Below are positions 1 through 7,765 of a stretch of 64,000 bases of DNA, one piece after another. Position numbers and translations under genes: made by a program. The notes under the pieces were generated by a model. That model was not told the origin of the DNA. It was given only the letters and a program-made list of their open reading frames with translations, and ran no database searches. This DNA comes from Micromonosporaceae bacterium (GTDB lineage: Bacteria > Actinomycetota > Actinomycetes > Mycobacteriales > Micromonosporaceae), in NCBI GenBank assembly GCA_020027875.1, contig JAHRHA010000001.1, forward strand, positions 62,001 to 126,000, in the 5' to 3' direction. Numbering within the stretch: the stretch's first letter is position 1; each line of letters opens with the position of its first letter.

Positions 1-173
1 GCCAGGCGCCGCGCGACCTCCACGATGTAGACGTTCATGCCGCCCGCGTCCCCGGTACCGGGCTGGTCGAGCGGCGAGGTGTGGACCGAGAGGATGGCCA
101 CCCGTCGGACCGGGCGATGGCGGACCTGGCAGGGAATAGCGCTGCCGCCCGGCGATCTCGTCCAACGCCCCAC
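1..173 (-). CDS. mshA: D-inositol-3-phosphate glycosyltransferase (MshA), N-terminal part
   Basis: Partial gene running off the left edge; about 57 N-terminal codons are present. The minus strand encodes [20 protein letters not shown] followed by [15 protein letters not shown], the diagnostic N-terminus of MshA, the GT4 glycosyltransferase that makes GlcNAc-inositol-phosphate in the first step of mycothiol synthesis. The GTG start at 173 is preceded by AAGGAG with 5 nt spacing (179-184). A second mycothiol gene, mshD, lies at 25.9 kb. The gene is divergent from the SDR at 314. Confidence 0.9.
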   Translation of the reverse strand, partial: MGRWTRSPGGSAIPCQVRHRPVRRVAILSVHTSPLDQPGTGDAGGMNVYIVEVARRL

Positions 174-313
174 GCCAGCTCCTTCGGCTACAAATCTGGC
201 ACACGCGAAGACGCGGCCATTCGGGATCAACCCGATCTCCGCCTGACATCTTCCCGTAACAACGACGCAGGAAGGCGTCGATGTGACGAAGATCGGCGTG
301 GGAGGATCGCCGC

Positions 314-1084
314 GTGACCGGATCAGCACAACAACGGGGAGTGGCAGTCGTCACCGGAGCCTCCAGTGGGATCGGGGCAGCGACCGCGCGCCGCCTCGCC
401 GCAGAGGGCTTCCACGTAGTAGCCGCCGCCCGCCGGGCGGATCGGCTGACGGCGCTCGCCAAGGAGATCGGCGGGACCGCCGTGAATTGCGACGTCACGG
501 CTGACCCGGACGTGGCTGCGCTGCGCGACGCGGTCCGAGAACTGGGCGCCCCGATGACGCTCCTGGTCAATAACGCCGGCGGAGCGCATGGCCTGGACCC
601 GATCGAGTCCGCGAGTGTCGTTGACTGGCAGTGGATGTACGAGGTCAACGTGGTGGGCACGCTCCGGGTGACCAAGGTGCTGCTGCCGGAGCTCGAACGA
701 AGCGGAGCGGGCACAGTCGTCGTCATGGGCTCGACCGCTGGACTCATCGTGTATGAAGGCGGCGGAGGTTATGCCGCCGCCAAACACGCGCAGACGGCGC
801 TTGCCGAGACGCTCCGGCTGGAGCTGTCCGGGCGGCCGATCAGGGTCATCGAGATCGACCCCGGCATGGTGCGCACCGACGAGTTCGGCTTGGTGCGTTT
901 CGGTGGAGATGCCGTGCGCGCCGCTGCCCCGTACGCCGGGGTGGCCGAACCGCTGGTCGCCGACGACATCGCTGACTGTGTGGCCTGGGTCGCCACCCGC
1001 CCGCACCACGTGAACGTGGATCGGCTGGTGGTCCGGCCGCTGGCCCAGGCCGCCCAGCACAAGGTCCACCGGGTCTTCCCGTAG
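314..1084 (+). CDS. SDR family NAD(P)-dependent oxidoreductase
   Basis: Classical short-chain dehydrogenase of 256 aa. Cofactor motif TGASSGIG at residues 14-21, NNAG at 86-89, and the catalytic set Ser140, Tyr153 and Lys157 (YAAAK) are all present, so it should be active. The GTG start at 314 follows GGGAGG about 9 nt upstream. Sequence alone does not give the substrate. It stands alone, divergent from mshA and convergent with murB. The C-terminal region resembles serine/3-hydroxy-acid dehydrogenases of the YdfG type, which is only a suggestion. Confidence 0.88.
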   Translation: MTGSAQQRGVAVVTGASSGIGAATARRLAAEGFHVVAAARRADRLTALAKEIGGTAVNCDVTADPDVAALRDAVRELGAPMTLLVNNAGGAHGLDPIESASVVDWQWMYEVNVVGTLRVTKVLLPELERSGAGTVVVMGSTAGLIVYEGGGGYAAAKHAQTALAETLRLELSGRPIRVIEIDPGMVRTDEFGLVRFGGDAVRAAAPYAGVAEPLVADDIADCVAWVATRPHHVNVDRLVVRPLAQAAQHKVHRVFP

Positions 1085-1181
1085 CCGCCCCCGACCGGGC
1101 CGAAGCCGGGTGCAGTCAAGCCACCACATGATGCGGATGTTTGCCCCGCTGGTGAACTCTGCCCGCTAACGGACCGGCGCG

Positions 1182-2237
1182 TCAGAGGGCACAGCCGACG
1201 AAAACCGGCTCCGGGTGCAAATCCACGTCGAAGACCTTTCGCACCCCGTCGCGGATCTCGCGAGCCAGGGCGAGCAGGGCGACCGTTGTACCCGTACCCC
1301 GGTTTGTCAACGCGAGGGTGTGCTTCCCTGATACCGCCACTCCGCGGTGACCCCCGGTGTACCCCTTCCCGAATCCGGCCCGCTCAATCAGCCAGGCCGC
1401 ACTCACCTTGACCGAGCCGTCCTCGGCGGGCCAAGCGGCTGGGTCCACCCCCGTGACTTCGGCGGCGCGGGCGCGCAGCGCGGCGAAGCCGGCCCCGTCA
1501 AGTACGGGGTTGGTGAAGAAGGAACCCACCGAGTAGGTGTCCGGGTCGACCGGATCCAGCACCATCCCCTTGCGGCCGCGCAGAGACAGGACCGCGGTGC
1601 GGACCTCCGCGAGCGGCGCTCGAGCGCCCGGGTCAACATCGAGTGCACGGGCCAGCTCGGAATAGCGCAGCGGTGGGGAGAGTGCCGCCGGCTTGAGGCG
1701 GAAGGTAACCGCGAGGACGACATAGCGATCGTTGTGCCGGAAAAGACTGGTGCGGTAGGCGAAACGGCACTCCGTGGGCGCCATGTCCCGGGCGGCGTTG
1801 GCGGAGCGGTCGAAGACCCGCACGGCCGCAATGGTCTCCGCTACCTCCTGGCCGTAGGCGCCGACATTCTGGATCGGCGTCGCACCGGCCGAGCCTGGTA
1901 TGCCGGAGAGGCACTCAATGCCGGCGAGCCCCTCGGCCACGGCGAGTGCCACGACGTCGTCCCACGGCTGCCCGGCCTCGACGGTGACCAGGACGTCGCC
2001 GTCGCGATCGCGCTGCACGCTGACGCCCATGGAGCGCAGCAGGACAACCGTTCCGGGGATCCCCTCGTCCGCGACGACGATATTGCTTCCGCCGGCCAAG
2101 ACGAGGATCGGCTCGGTCGCCGCCCGTACCATTTGGACAATTTCGTCCTGATGAGTCGCCGTGCTGAGGCTGCCGGGGGGCCCGCCCAGGCGGAGCGTGG
2201 TATGCCGGGAGAGGTCCACACGAGTAACGTCGAGCAC
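1182..2237 (-). CDS. murB: UDP-N-acetylmuramate dehydrogenase (MurB)
   Basis: Cytoplasmic FAD enzyme reducing UDP-GlcNAc-enolpyruvate to UDP-MurNAc for peptidoglycan. FAD-domain motifs: GGSN (49-52), SGIPGSAGA and PIQNVGAYGQE (about 111-131). Substrate-side motifs: YR at 161-162 and GSFFTNP (238-244) with the catalytic serine. The 351-aa length is normal. I chose the GTG at 2237 because AAGGTGAG lies 4 nt upstream; an in-frame ATG at 2276 has no spaced ribosome-binding site and overlaps a TTGACA box (2270-2275) that may serve the divergent gene. Confidence 0.93.
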   Translation of the reverse strand: MLDVTRVDLSRHTTLRLGGPPGSLSTATHQDEIVQMVRAATEPILVLAGGSNIVVADEGIPGTVVLLRSMGVSVQRDRDGDVLVTVEAGQPWDDVVALAVAEGLAGIECLSGIPGSAGATPIQNVGAYGQEVAETIAAVRVFDRSANAARDMAPTECRFAYRTSLFRHNDRYVVLAVTFRLKPAALSPPLRYSELARALDVDPGARAPLAEVRTAVLSLRGRKGMVLDPVDPDTYSVGSFFTNPVLDGAGFAALRARAAEVTGVDPAAWPAEDGSVKVSAAWLIERAGFGKGYTGGHRGVAVSGKHTLALTNRGTGTTVALLALAREIRDGVRKVFDVDLHPEPVFVGCAL

Positions 2238-2317
2238 GGCACTCACCTTAAGCTGAGAGCACTGCGACCTTGACATAACCCTGTGATGCTGAACTCTAGC
2301 GGTGCCGGAGGTCTCGT

Positions 2318-3091
2318 GTGAGCAGAACCCACGGCAGCAAGGACTTCTGGCTGACCGCGTTGCGTGCGGACGGCGCCGCCTTCCTCGCCGCGGTCGGCGA
2401 GCCGGGCGTGGCCACGGCGATGGTGCCGAGCTGTCCCGACTGGACCGTGGGGGATCTTGTTCGCCATCTCGGCGGTGTCTACCGCCGCACCCGCAGCAAT
2501 GCCGGGTCTGGCGCCGTCGACCAGCACTGGGGACCCGTGGTTATCCCGGATGATGCTCCGGCTGGGACGGACGAACGGCTCGTCCCGTGGTTCGCCGCCG
2601 AGCTGGCGCAGCTCGACGCGTTCCTCGATGCCCTGGACTCCGACCTGCCGGCGTGGAACTGGGCTCCGCACGCCAAGACCGCCGCTTTCTGGCACCGGCG
2701 GATGGCGCACGAGACCGCGATCCATCGCTGGGATGCGCAGCTCGCCACCGGGCTGCCCGAACCACTGGAGAGCAAGCTCGCCGGGGACACCGTGGCCGAG
2801 GTTCTCGACACGTTCCTTCCGGCTGGACGCCGACGCGGGCCGTCGAATGTCTCCGGGGTCGTACATCTCGTCGCGGCCGATCTCGGACACGAATGGTATG
2901 TGCGATTGCGCGGCGAAGGCGTTGCGCTGCTCGATACCGACACGTTGCTCGACGACGACGCCCACCCGGCCCGGGCCGCTGCCAGCGGCACCGCCAGTGA
3001 CCTCGCGCTGGCACTGTGGGCCCGGATCGCCTTCGATGTAGTCGAGACGGCGGGCGACCACGCGCTCCTTAAGGCCCTCCGCGTCGCCTGA
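2318..3091 (+). CDS. maleylpyruvate isomerase family mycothiol-dependent enzyme
   Basis: 257 aa with the MDMPI N-terminal DinB-like fold typical of this actinobacterial family: VPSCPDWTVGDLVRHLGG near residues 30-48 and AHETAIHRWDAQLA near 130-143, whose histidines form the usual metal site, then an MDMPI C-terminal domain. Members use mycothiol as cofactor, but most, including this one, have no assigned substrate. GTG start with GGAGG 6 nt upstream. A TTGACA box at 2270-2275 could be its -35. A paralogue lies at 39860-40633. Confidence 0.85.
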   Translation: MSRTHGSKDFWLTALRADGAAFLAAVGEPGVATAMVPSCPDWTVGDLVRHLGGVYRRTRSNAGSGAVDQHWGPVVIPDDAPAGTDERLVPWFAAELAQLDAFLDALDSDLPAWNWAPHAKTAAFWHRRMAHETAIHRWDAQLATGLPEPLESKLAGDTVAEVLDTFLPAGRRRGPSNVSGVVHLVAADLGHEWYVRLRGEGVALLDTDTLLDDDAHPARAAASGTASDLALALWARIAFDVVETAGDHALLKALRVA

Positions 3092-3094
3092 CGC

Positions 3095-3180
3095 CCCGCC
3101 CTCCCCGCTGTCCCTCCCCGCTGTCCCTCCCCTCCCCTCCCCTCCCCGCTGTCCCTCCCCTCCCCTCGCCTCCCCGCTCG
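3095..3180. repeat. pyrimidine-rich low-complexity tract
   Basis: Homopyrimidine-biased stretch on the + strand built from irregular copies of CTCCCCGCTGTCC and CCTCC. It sits between two convergent genes and runs directly into the palindrome at 3177. Probably slippage-generated; a C-rich RNA here could also act as a Rho-entry (rut-like) region, which is inference. Confidence 0.8.
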
Positions 3181-3244
3181 TCGATCTAGGGGTTAGCGAC
3201 GTGCGCAGAGATCAAAGAGCGTCGCTACGCCCTAGATCGACGAG
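3177..3244. repeat. 68-nt GATC palindrome, family A copy 1 (putative bidirectional terminator)
   Basis: Outer arms CTCGTCGATCTAGGG / CCCTAGATCGACGAG pair perfectly (15 bp); after a 2-nt mismatch the inner arms TAGCGACG / CGTCGCTA pair (8 bp). The 18-nt loop carries GATCAAA. Read on the minus strand it is nearly identical to the copy at 58614-58681. It lies between convergent genes. There is no U-tract, so terminator function is inferred from position and structure. Confidence 0.85.
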
Positions 3245-3251
3245 AAGGGGG

Positions 3252-4790
3252 TTACGGCGGCAGGTGAAGGGCGAGGAGGAGATCTGCCTGGTCCTCCAGG
3301 CGGCGCAGATCACGGCCGGTGAGTGCCTCGATCCGTTCAATGCGATAGCGCAGCGTGTTCACGTGCAGATGCATCCGGGAGGCGCAGCGCGACCAGGAGC
3401 CGGAGCAGTCGAGATACGCCTCGAGGGTACGCACGAGGTCGGTGCGGTGCGCTAGGTCATGGTCCAGCACCGGACCTAACACCCGTCGGCGGTAGGCATC
3501 ACGCAATGCCGCCGGCACGGCCGCCAGCAGTAGGGCGTGCGACGACAGGCGATCCGGGCCGGCGACGGTATGGGGGCCCGCGCCGATCGTCGTACCGGCA
3601 GCCGCGACCACCGCCCGCGCCTCCGCCACCCCACCGAGCAGTCCGGCGCCGCCGGTGACCGCGTCGCTGACGCCGATCCGCAGCGGTTGCGGTCCGAGGC
3701 CGGGGCCCAGCATTGCAACGATCACCCGCAGGCGGGCGGCGAGATCGGCCGGCGCACCGGTGGACACGACACCGAGCACCTCGCCGTCGACCTCACCCAG
3801 GGCCCATGGCGTTGCCTCGCCCACGAGGGCCTCGGCCAGGATCGCGACGACGTCCCGGCCAGCGCCGGCGACCACAACTGCGGCGCCCGTGGGGTCGAGC
3901 CCACACCGGCGCGCCGCGGAAGCGACCTCGTCCGCCGACGCTGCACTCAACGCGGCCGCCAACTGGTGCTCCACATCGGACCGACGGCCGGACAAGTCGC
4001 GCTCCAACGCGACCAACGAGGCCAGCTCCTCCACGACCGCCCGCCGATCGTCGCTCCAACCGGTGTGGTCCTCGCTAACGGCGACTAACCACGAAGCAAC
4101 CCGTGCCCTCGCGGGACCGGTGCCCGGTCCGTCGGCAAAAAGCGACACGGTACGCCCGCCGGGGCGCACGACTCGGTACGGCAGGCGCGGCGCCCGTAGG
4201 TAATGGCGCGCGAACAGCCGGCGTTCGCGTTCGTCGGGGATGGGTGCCACGCCGCCGATGAGCCGACCGGTCGGCGACAGCACCCAACACCGCAGGTCCA
4301 GGTCGGCACCCACCATCTCAAGCACCCCGGACAGGCCCAACCCACTGGTCTGGACTGCCGCGGCGGCCATGAGAGACCGGTGACGGCTCAACACGGCCGC
4401 GAGATCGCCCGACCGTCGCGCCGAGAGATGCCGCGTGGCCTGCTCGATCACTGAGGCGAAGGAGACCGCCACGGGCACCCGCAACAACGGCAGGCCCGCC
4501 TCGACGCATGCCTCGACCAGATCGACGGGGACGTCGCCCAACTCGGCCTCTCCTGCCGCCAAGGCCACCACGCCGGCGCTGACCAACGCGGCTACGAACC
4601 CGCGCGAGCGCCTTGGACGGTGCGGGCGCCACCAGGCGAGGCCGGTCAGCACGAGTTCTCCGCCGGTGAGATAGCGGCGTGGATCCAGCAGGTCCGTCGT
4701 CACCACGGACCCGACGTTCGGATCCGCCGCCAGGGGGCCGACCGGCACCAGACCTCCGTCGGAGGTGTCCACGAGGGCGGACAGGCGCAC
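3252..4790 (-). CDS. PucR family transcriptional regulator
   Basis: About 512 aa: N-terminal PucR ligand-binding domain (residues 1-120), a middle region of the GGDEF-like CdaR type, and a C-terminal HTH_30 DNA-binding domain (about 455-505, containing CASRMHLHVNTLRYRIERIE). The family controls purine catabolism. It is divergent from a xanthine dehydrogenase operon, the expected target. I chose the GTG at 4790 (VRLSALVDTSD) because AAGGAG lies 10 nt upstream and this matches usual PucR N-termini; an open frame extends to 4973 across the operator palindrome but looks non-coding. Confidence 0.87.
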   Translation of the reverse strand: MRLSALVDTSDGGLVPVGPLAADPNVGSVVTTDLLDPRRYLTGGELVLTGLAWWRPHRPRRSRGFVAALVSAGVVALAAGEAELGDVPVDLVEACVEAGLPLLRVPVAVSFASVIEQATRHLSARRSGDLAAVLSRHRSLMAAAAVQTSGLGLSGVLEMVGADLDLRCWVLSPTGRLIGGVAPIPDERERRLFARHYLRAPRLPYRVVRPGGRTVSLFADGPGTGPARARVASWLVAVSEDHTGWSDDRRAVVEELASLVALERDLSGRRSDVEHQLAAALSAASADEVASAARRCGLDPTGAAVVVAGAGRDVVAILAEALVGEATPWALGEVDGEVLGVVSTGAPADLAARLRVIVAMLGPGLGPQPLRIGVSDAVTGGAGLLGGVAEARAVVAAAGTTIGAGPHTVAGPDRLSSHALLLAAVPAALRDAYRRRVLGPVLDHDLAHRTDLVRTLEAYLDCSGSWSRCASRMHLHVNTLRYRIERIEALTGRDLRRLEDQADLLLALHLPP

Positions 4791-4815
4791 GGCGTACCAT
4801 CTCCTTGGCAGCATT

Positions 4816-4837
4816 CCTTTGGAGGATCCTCCAAAGG
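4816..4837. promoter_or_regulatory. perfect 22-bp palindrome, likely operator of the PucR-type regulator
   Basis: Half-site CCTTTGGAGGA followed directly by its reverse complement, centred between the divergent regulator (start 4790) and xdhB (start 4917). A perfect 22-bp palindrome in a 126-bp divergent intergenic region next to a PucR gene is most simply its operator. It contains the TTGG core seen in described PucR sites. A TATGCT -10 for the xdh operon lies at 4865-4870. Confidence 0.75.
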
Positions 4838-4916
4838 CAAGGGTACGGGCATCGGCCAACTTCGTATGCTGCGGCCGTATCCGACTCGGGCCGGGGGCGA
4901 ATGTACTGGCACAACG

Positions 4917-5777
4917 ATGGATTTCCTGAGACCGACCACGTGGGCCGACGCGCTGAGCGCGAAGGCGGAGCACCCGGACGCGATGCCGATCGCCGGCGGC
5001 ACCGATCTGATGGTGGGGCTGAACTTCGGACAGCCACCGCCGCCCGCGCTGCTTGATCTGACCGCGGTCGGGGAACTCGCTGGATGGGATCGCGACGACG
5101 GCACCATCCGTATCGGTGCCGGCGTGACCTATAGCCAGATCATCGCGGAGTTGGCCCGGGAGTGCCCCGCGCTCGCGGTTGCGTCGCGCACCGTGGGCTC
5201 ACCGCAGATCCGCAACCGGGCGACCGTGGCCGGCAACCTGGGCACGGCTTCCCCGGCCGGCGACGCGCACCCGCCGCTGCTCGCCACGGGCGCGTTGGTC
5301 GAGGCGTCGTCGGTGCGGGGCACGCGCGTCATCGACATCGACGACTTCTTCCTCGGCGTGAAACGCAATGCGCTCGCACCAGACGAGCTGATCCGCGCGG
5401 TGCGGGTGCCGGTCGCCGCCGGGCCCCAACAGTTCGCCAAGATCGGCACACGCAACGCCATGGTGATCGCCGTCTGTACCGTCGCGGTGGCCCTGGACCC
5501 GGTCCGCCGTTCGGTCGGGACCGGGATCGGCTCGGCGGCGCCCACACCGCGGCGGGCGGTGGAGGCCGAGGCTCTGGCCGCCGCGAACCTGCCCTGGTCC
5601 AGCGGTGGCGCGCTGGCTGAGGACCTCGCCCGGGACTTCGGCAACCGGGTGGCCGCCGCGGCTTCGCCCATCGATGACGTGAGAGGCACGGCGGCATACC
5701 GCCGGCATTCCCTGGCCGTGCTCGCCCGCCGCGCGCTGCAATGGACGTGGGCTGAAATGACTGGAGGTCCGCGGTGA
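4917..5777 (+). CDS. xdhB: xanthine dehydrogenase family protein, FAD-binding subunit
   Basis: 286 aa, normal for the separate medium subunit of molybdenum hydroxylases. It has the FAD motif PIAGGTDLM (about 24-32) and the second signature IRNRATVAGNLGTASPAGD (about 103-121). It passes electrons from the Fe-S subunit to the acceptor via FAD. First gene of a tightly packed operon (xdhB-xdhC-deaminase-xdhA). No clear ribosome-binding site precedes the ATG; a TATGCT -10 at 4865-4870 suggests a roughly 40-nt leader. The stop overlaps the next start by 4 nt. Confidence 0.88.
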   Translation: MDFLRPTTWADALSAKAEHPDAMPIAGGTDLMVGLNFGQPPPPALLDLTAVGELAGWDRDDGTIRIGAGVTYSQIIAELARECPALAVASRTVGSPQIRNRATVAGNLGTASPAGDAHPPLLATGALVEASSVRGTRVIDIDDFFLGVKRNALAPDELIRAVRVPVAAGPQQFAKIGTRNAMVIAVCTVAVALDPVRRSVGTGIGSAAPTPRRAVEAEALAAANLPWSSGGALAEDLARDFGNRVAAAASPIDDVRGTAAYRRHSLAVLARRALQWTWAEMTGGPR

Positions 5778-6241
5778 GGGTCGAGCTGATCGTCAATGGG
5801 ACTGAGCGTTTCGCCGACGACGTGTGGCCGGGTGAGAGTCTGCTCTTCACGCTGCGCGAACGGCTTGGTCTGCCCGGCACCAAGAACGCCTGCGAGCAGG
5901 GCGAGTGCGGCTCATGCACCGTCCTGCTCGACGGATTGCCGGTGTGTGCCTGTCTCGTCGCCGCGCCTCAGGCGGCCGGCCGGGACGTGGTCACTGTGGA
6001 GGGCCTTGCCGTCGAGGACCAGCTGGACCCGGTGCAGGAGGCGTTCGTCGAGACCGGTGCCGTGCAGTGTGGATTCTGCACGCCCGGCCTCGTGGTCATG
6101 GTGGCTGACCTGATCCGGCGCACCCCGACCGCCAATGACGCGGAGGTCCGCGAGGCGCTGGCGGGAAACCTGTGCCGGTGCACCGGGTATGAGAAGATCC
6201 TCGACGCCGTGCGCCTCGCCGCTGCCAGGGTCGCATCATGA
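5774..6241 (+). CDS. xdhC: xanthine dehydrogenase family protein, 2Fe-2S subunit
   Basis: 155 aa. The N-terminal plant-ferredoxin cluster has Cys40, Cys45, Cys48 and Cys60 (CEQGECGSC...C); the C-terminal helical cluster has Cys99, Cys102, Cys134 and Cys136 (QCGFCTPG, CRCTGY). All eight ligands are present. It links the molybdopterin and FAD subunits. The GTG start overlaps the xdhB stop (GTGA). The symbol follows E. coli usage, where xdhC is the Fe-S subunit, and should not be confused with the XdhC/CoxI chaperone, which is absent here. Confidence 0.9.
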   Translation: MRVELIVNGTERFADDVWPGESLLFTLRERLGLPGTKNACEQGECGSCTVLLDGLPVCACLVAAPQAAGRDVVTVEGLAVEDQLDPVQEAFVETGAVQCGFCTPGLVVMVADLIRRTPTANDAEVREALAGNLCRCTGYEKILDAVRLAAARVAS

Positions 6242-6254
6242 GGACGGTCGCGTC

Positions 6255-7721
6255 ATGACAACCGCCGCAGGACCGCTTGTCATCGGTGGAGCGGCGATCG
6301 CCACGGTCGACGCCGTGGGGACCGAGCACGCCGAGGGCCACGTAGTCGTCGTGGACGGCCGGATCGCCGCGGTCGCGCCCGGGCCGGCACCCGTCGTCGA
6401 CGGTGCGCGCACCGTGGACGGTGCCGGCTGCCTCCTCACGCCTGGGCTGGTCAACACCCACCACCACCTCTACCAGTGGGCCACCCGTGGCTACGCGCTG
6501 GACTCCACGCTGTTTCAATGGCTGACTGAGCTCTATCCGATCTGGGCCCGGGTCACCGAGGACACTGTCGGCCCGGCCGCCGCCGCAGGGCTCGCCTGGC
6601 TGGCCAGGTCGGGCTGCACGACGACGACGGATCATCACTATCTGTTTCCCCGCGGTGCCGGCGACCTCCTCAGCTCCACTGTGGACGCGGCAGGTCGGAT
6701 TGGGCTCCGTTTCCATCCAACCCGTGGCTCGATGGATCTGGGTCGCTCGCATGGGGGACTTCCGCCCGACTCGGTGGTCGAAGAGCTCGACGAGATCCTC
6801 GCGGCGAGCCAGGATGCGGTCGAACGGTTCCATGACCCCGCGCCAGGCGCCATGGTGCGGGTCGCGCTGGCTCCCTGCTCCCCGTTCTCGGTGAGCGGGG
6901 AGCTGCTCCGGGAGTCGGCTGCGCTGGCGCGGACGCTTCACGTCCGGATGCACACACACCTCGCCGAGACTCTCGACGAGGAGGAGTACTGCCGGGACAA
7001 GCACGGCTGCACCCCGGTGGAGTATCTCGACAAGCTCGGCTGGCTTGGCGATGACGTCTGGCTGGCCCATGCCGTGCACCTCGCGCCGGCCGAGATCGCC
7101 CGACTAGGTGCCACCGGCACGGGTGTGGCGCATTGCCCGTCGTCGAATGCCCGACTGGGCGCCGGGACCGCCCCCGCCCGCGCAATGCTGGACGCCGGGG
7201 TTCCGGTGGGTCTCGGCGTGGACGGCGCCGCGTCGCAGGAGGCGGGCAGGCTCGTCGATGAGCTGCGTCAAGCGCTGTACTCCGCCAGGTCCCGGGTGGA
7301 TGCCCGGTCCCGAGTGGACGCAGATCGCCCCGCCGGCGCAAGCGGCCCCGCCGGACCGACCGGCCCCGCCGGACCGAAGGCTCTCACCGCGCGAGAGGCG
7401 CTCGCCATTGCCACCATCGGCGGCGCCCGCTGCCTAGGCCGCGACGACGAGATCGGCTCGCTGGAGCCGGGCAAGCTGGCCGACCTCGCGCTGTGGCGGT
7501 TGGACGGGCTCGGCCATGCTGGCATCGCCGACCCCGTGGCGGCGCTGGTCTTCGGTTCCGCGCCGCCGCTCGAGCTGCTGACCGTGGGTGGTCGGGTGAT
7601 CGTGGAACGGGACGAGCTTCGTACCGCCGATGAGGCCGCGCTCGCCGCTGACCTGCGCCGCGCGAGCCAAGCCGTGCGCTCCCGCCCGCCGATCCCCCAT
7701 CTCCCACCGATCAAGGAGTAA
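6255..7721 (+). CDS. amidohydrolase, 8-oxoguanine deaminase-like
   Basis: 488 aa metal-dependent amidohydrolase of the 8-oxoguanine/guanine/atrazine deaminase group. NTHHHLYQ supplies His69 and His71; further likely metal ligands are His235 (THLAE), His272 or His275 (HAVHL) and Asp323 (VDGAASQE). The LFQWLTELYPIWARVT stretch is typical of 8-oxoguanine deaminases, which make urate. Its place inside an xdh operon fits purine oxidation. Odd: residues about 344-375 are a low-complexity insert (SRVDA repeated, then GPAGPTGPAGP). A 6-codon mini-ORF (ATG 6239) sits just upstream. Stop overlaps the next ATG (TAATG). Confidence 0.82.
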   Translation: MTTAAGPLVIGGAAIATVDAVGTEHAEGHVVVVDGRIAAVAPGPAPVVDGARTVDGAGCLLTPGLVNTHHHLYQWATRGYALDSTLFQWLTELYPIWARVTEDTVGPAAAAGLAWLARSGCTTTTDHHYLFPRGAGDLLSSTVDAAGRIGLRFHPTRGSMDLGRSHGGLPPDSVVEELDEILAASQDAVERFHDPAPGAMVRVALAPCSPFSVSGELLRESAALARTLHVRMHTHLAETLDEEEYCRDKHGCTPVEYLDKLGWLGDDVWLAHAVHLAPAEIARLGATGTGVAHCPSSNARLGAGTAPARAMLDAGVPVGLGVDGAASQEAGRLVDELRQALYSARSRVDARSRVDADRPAGASGPAGPTGPAGPKALTAREALAIATIGGARCLGRDDEIGSLEPGKLADLALWRLDGLGHAGIADPVAALVFGSAPPLELLTVGGRVIVERDELRTADEAALAADLRRASQAVRSRPPIPHLPPIKE

Positions 7722-7765
7722 TGGCCGTGGTTTCGCGATCAACTCATGACCACAAGCCCTTGATC
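7709..7765. repeat. variant family A palindrome forming the xdhA RBS, start and first codons
   Basis: Ends GATCAAGG and AAGCCCTTGATC match the copy at 39176-39243, as does the internal GTGGTTT. GTGGT/ACCAC forms an inner stem around a loop containing GATCAA. The left arm has become the Shine-Dalgarno AAGGAG and the TAATG stop/start overlap; the rest encodes about the first 15 residues of XdhA. Length 57 nt against 56 nt between GATC ends in the 39-kb copy. Confidence 0.68.

Noticed and set aside
323-1129. Long minus-strand open frame opposite the SDR
   Set aside because: It mirrors the high-GC codon pattern of a gene with full SDR motifs and shows no domain of its own.
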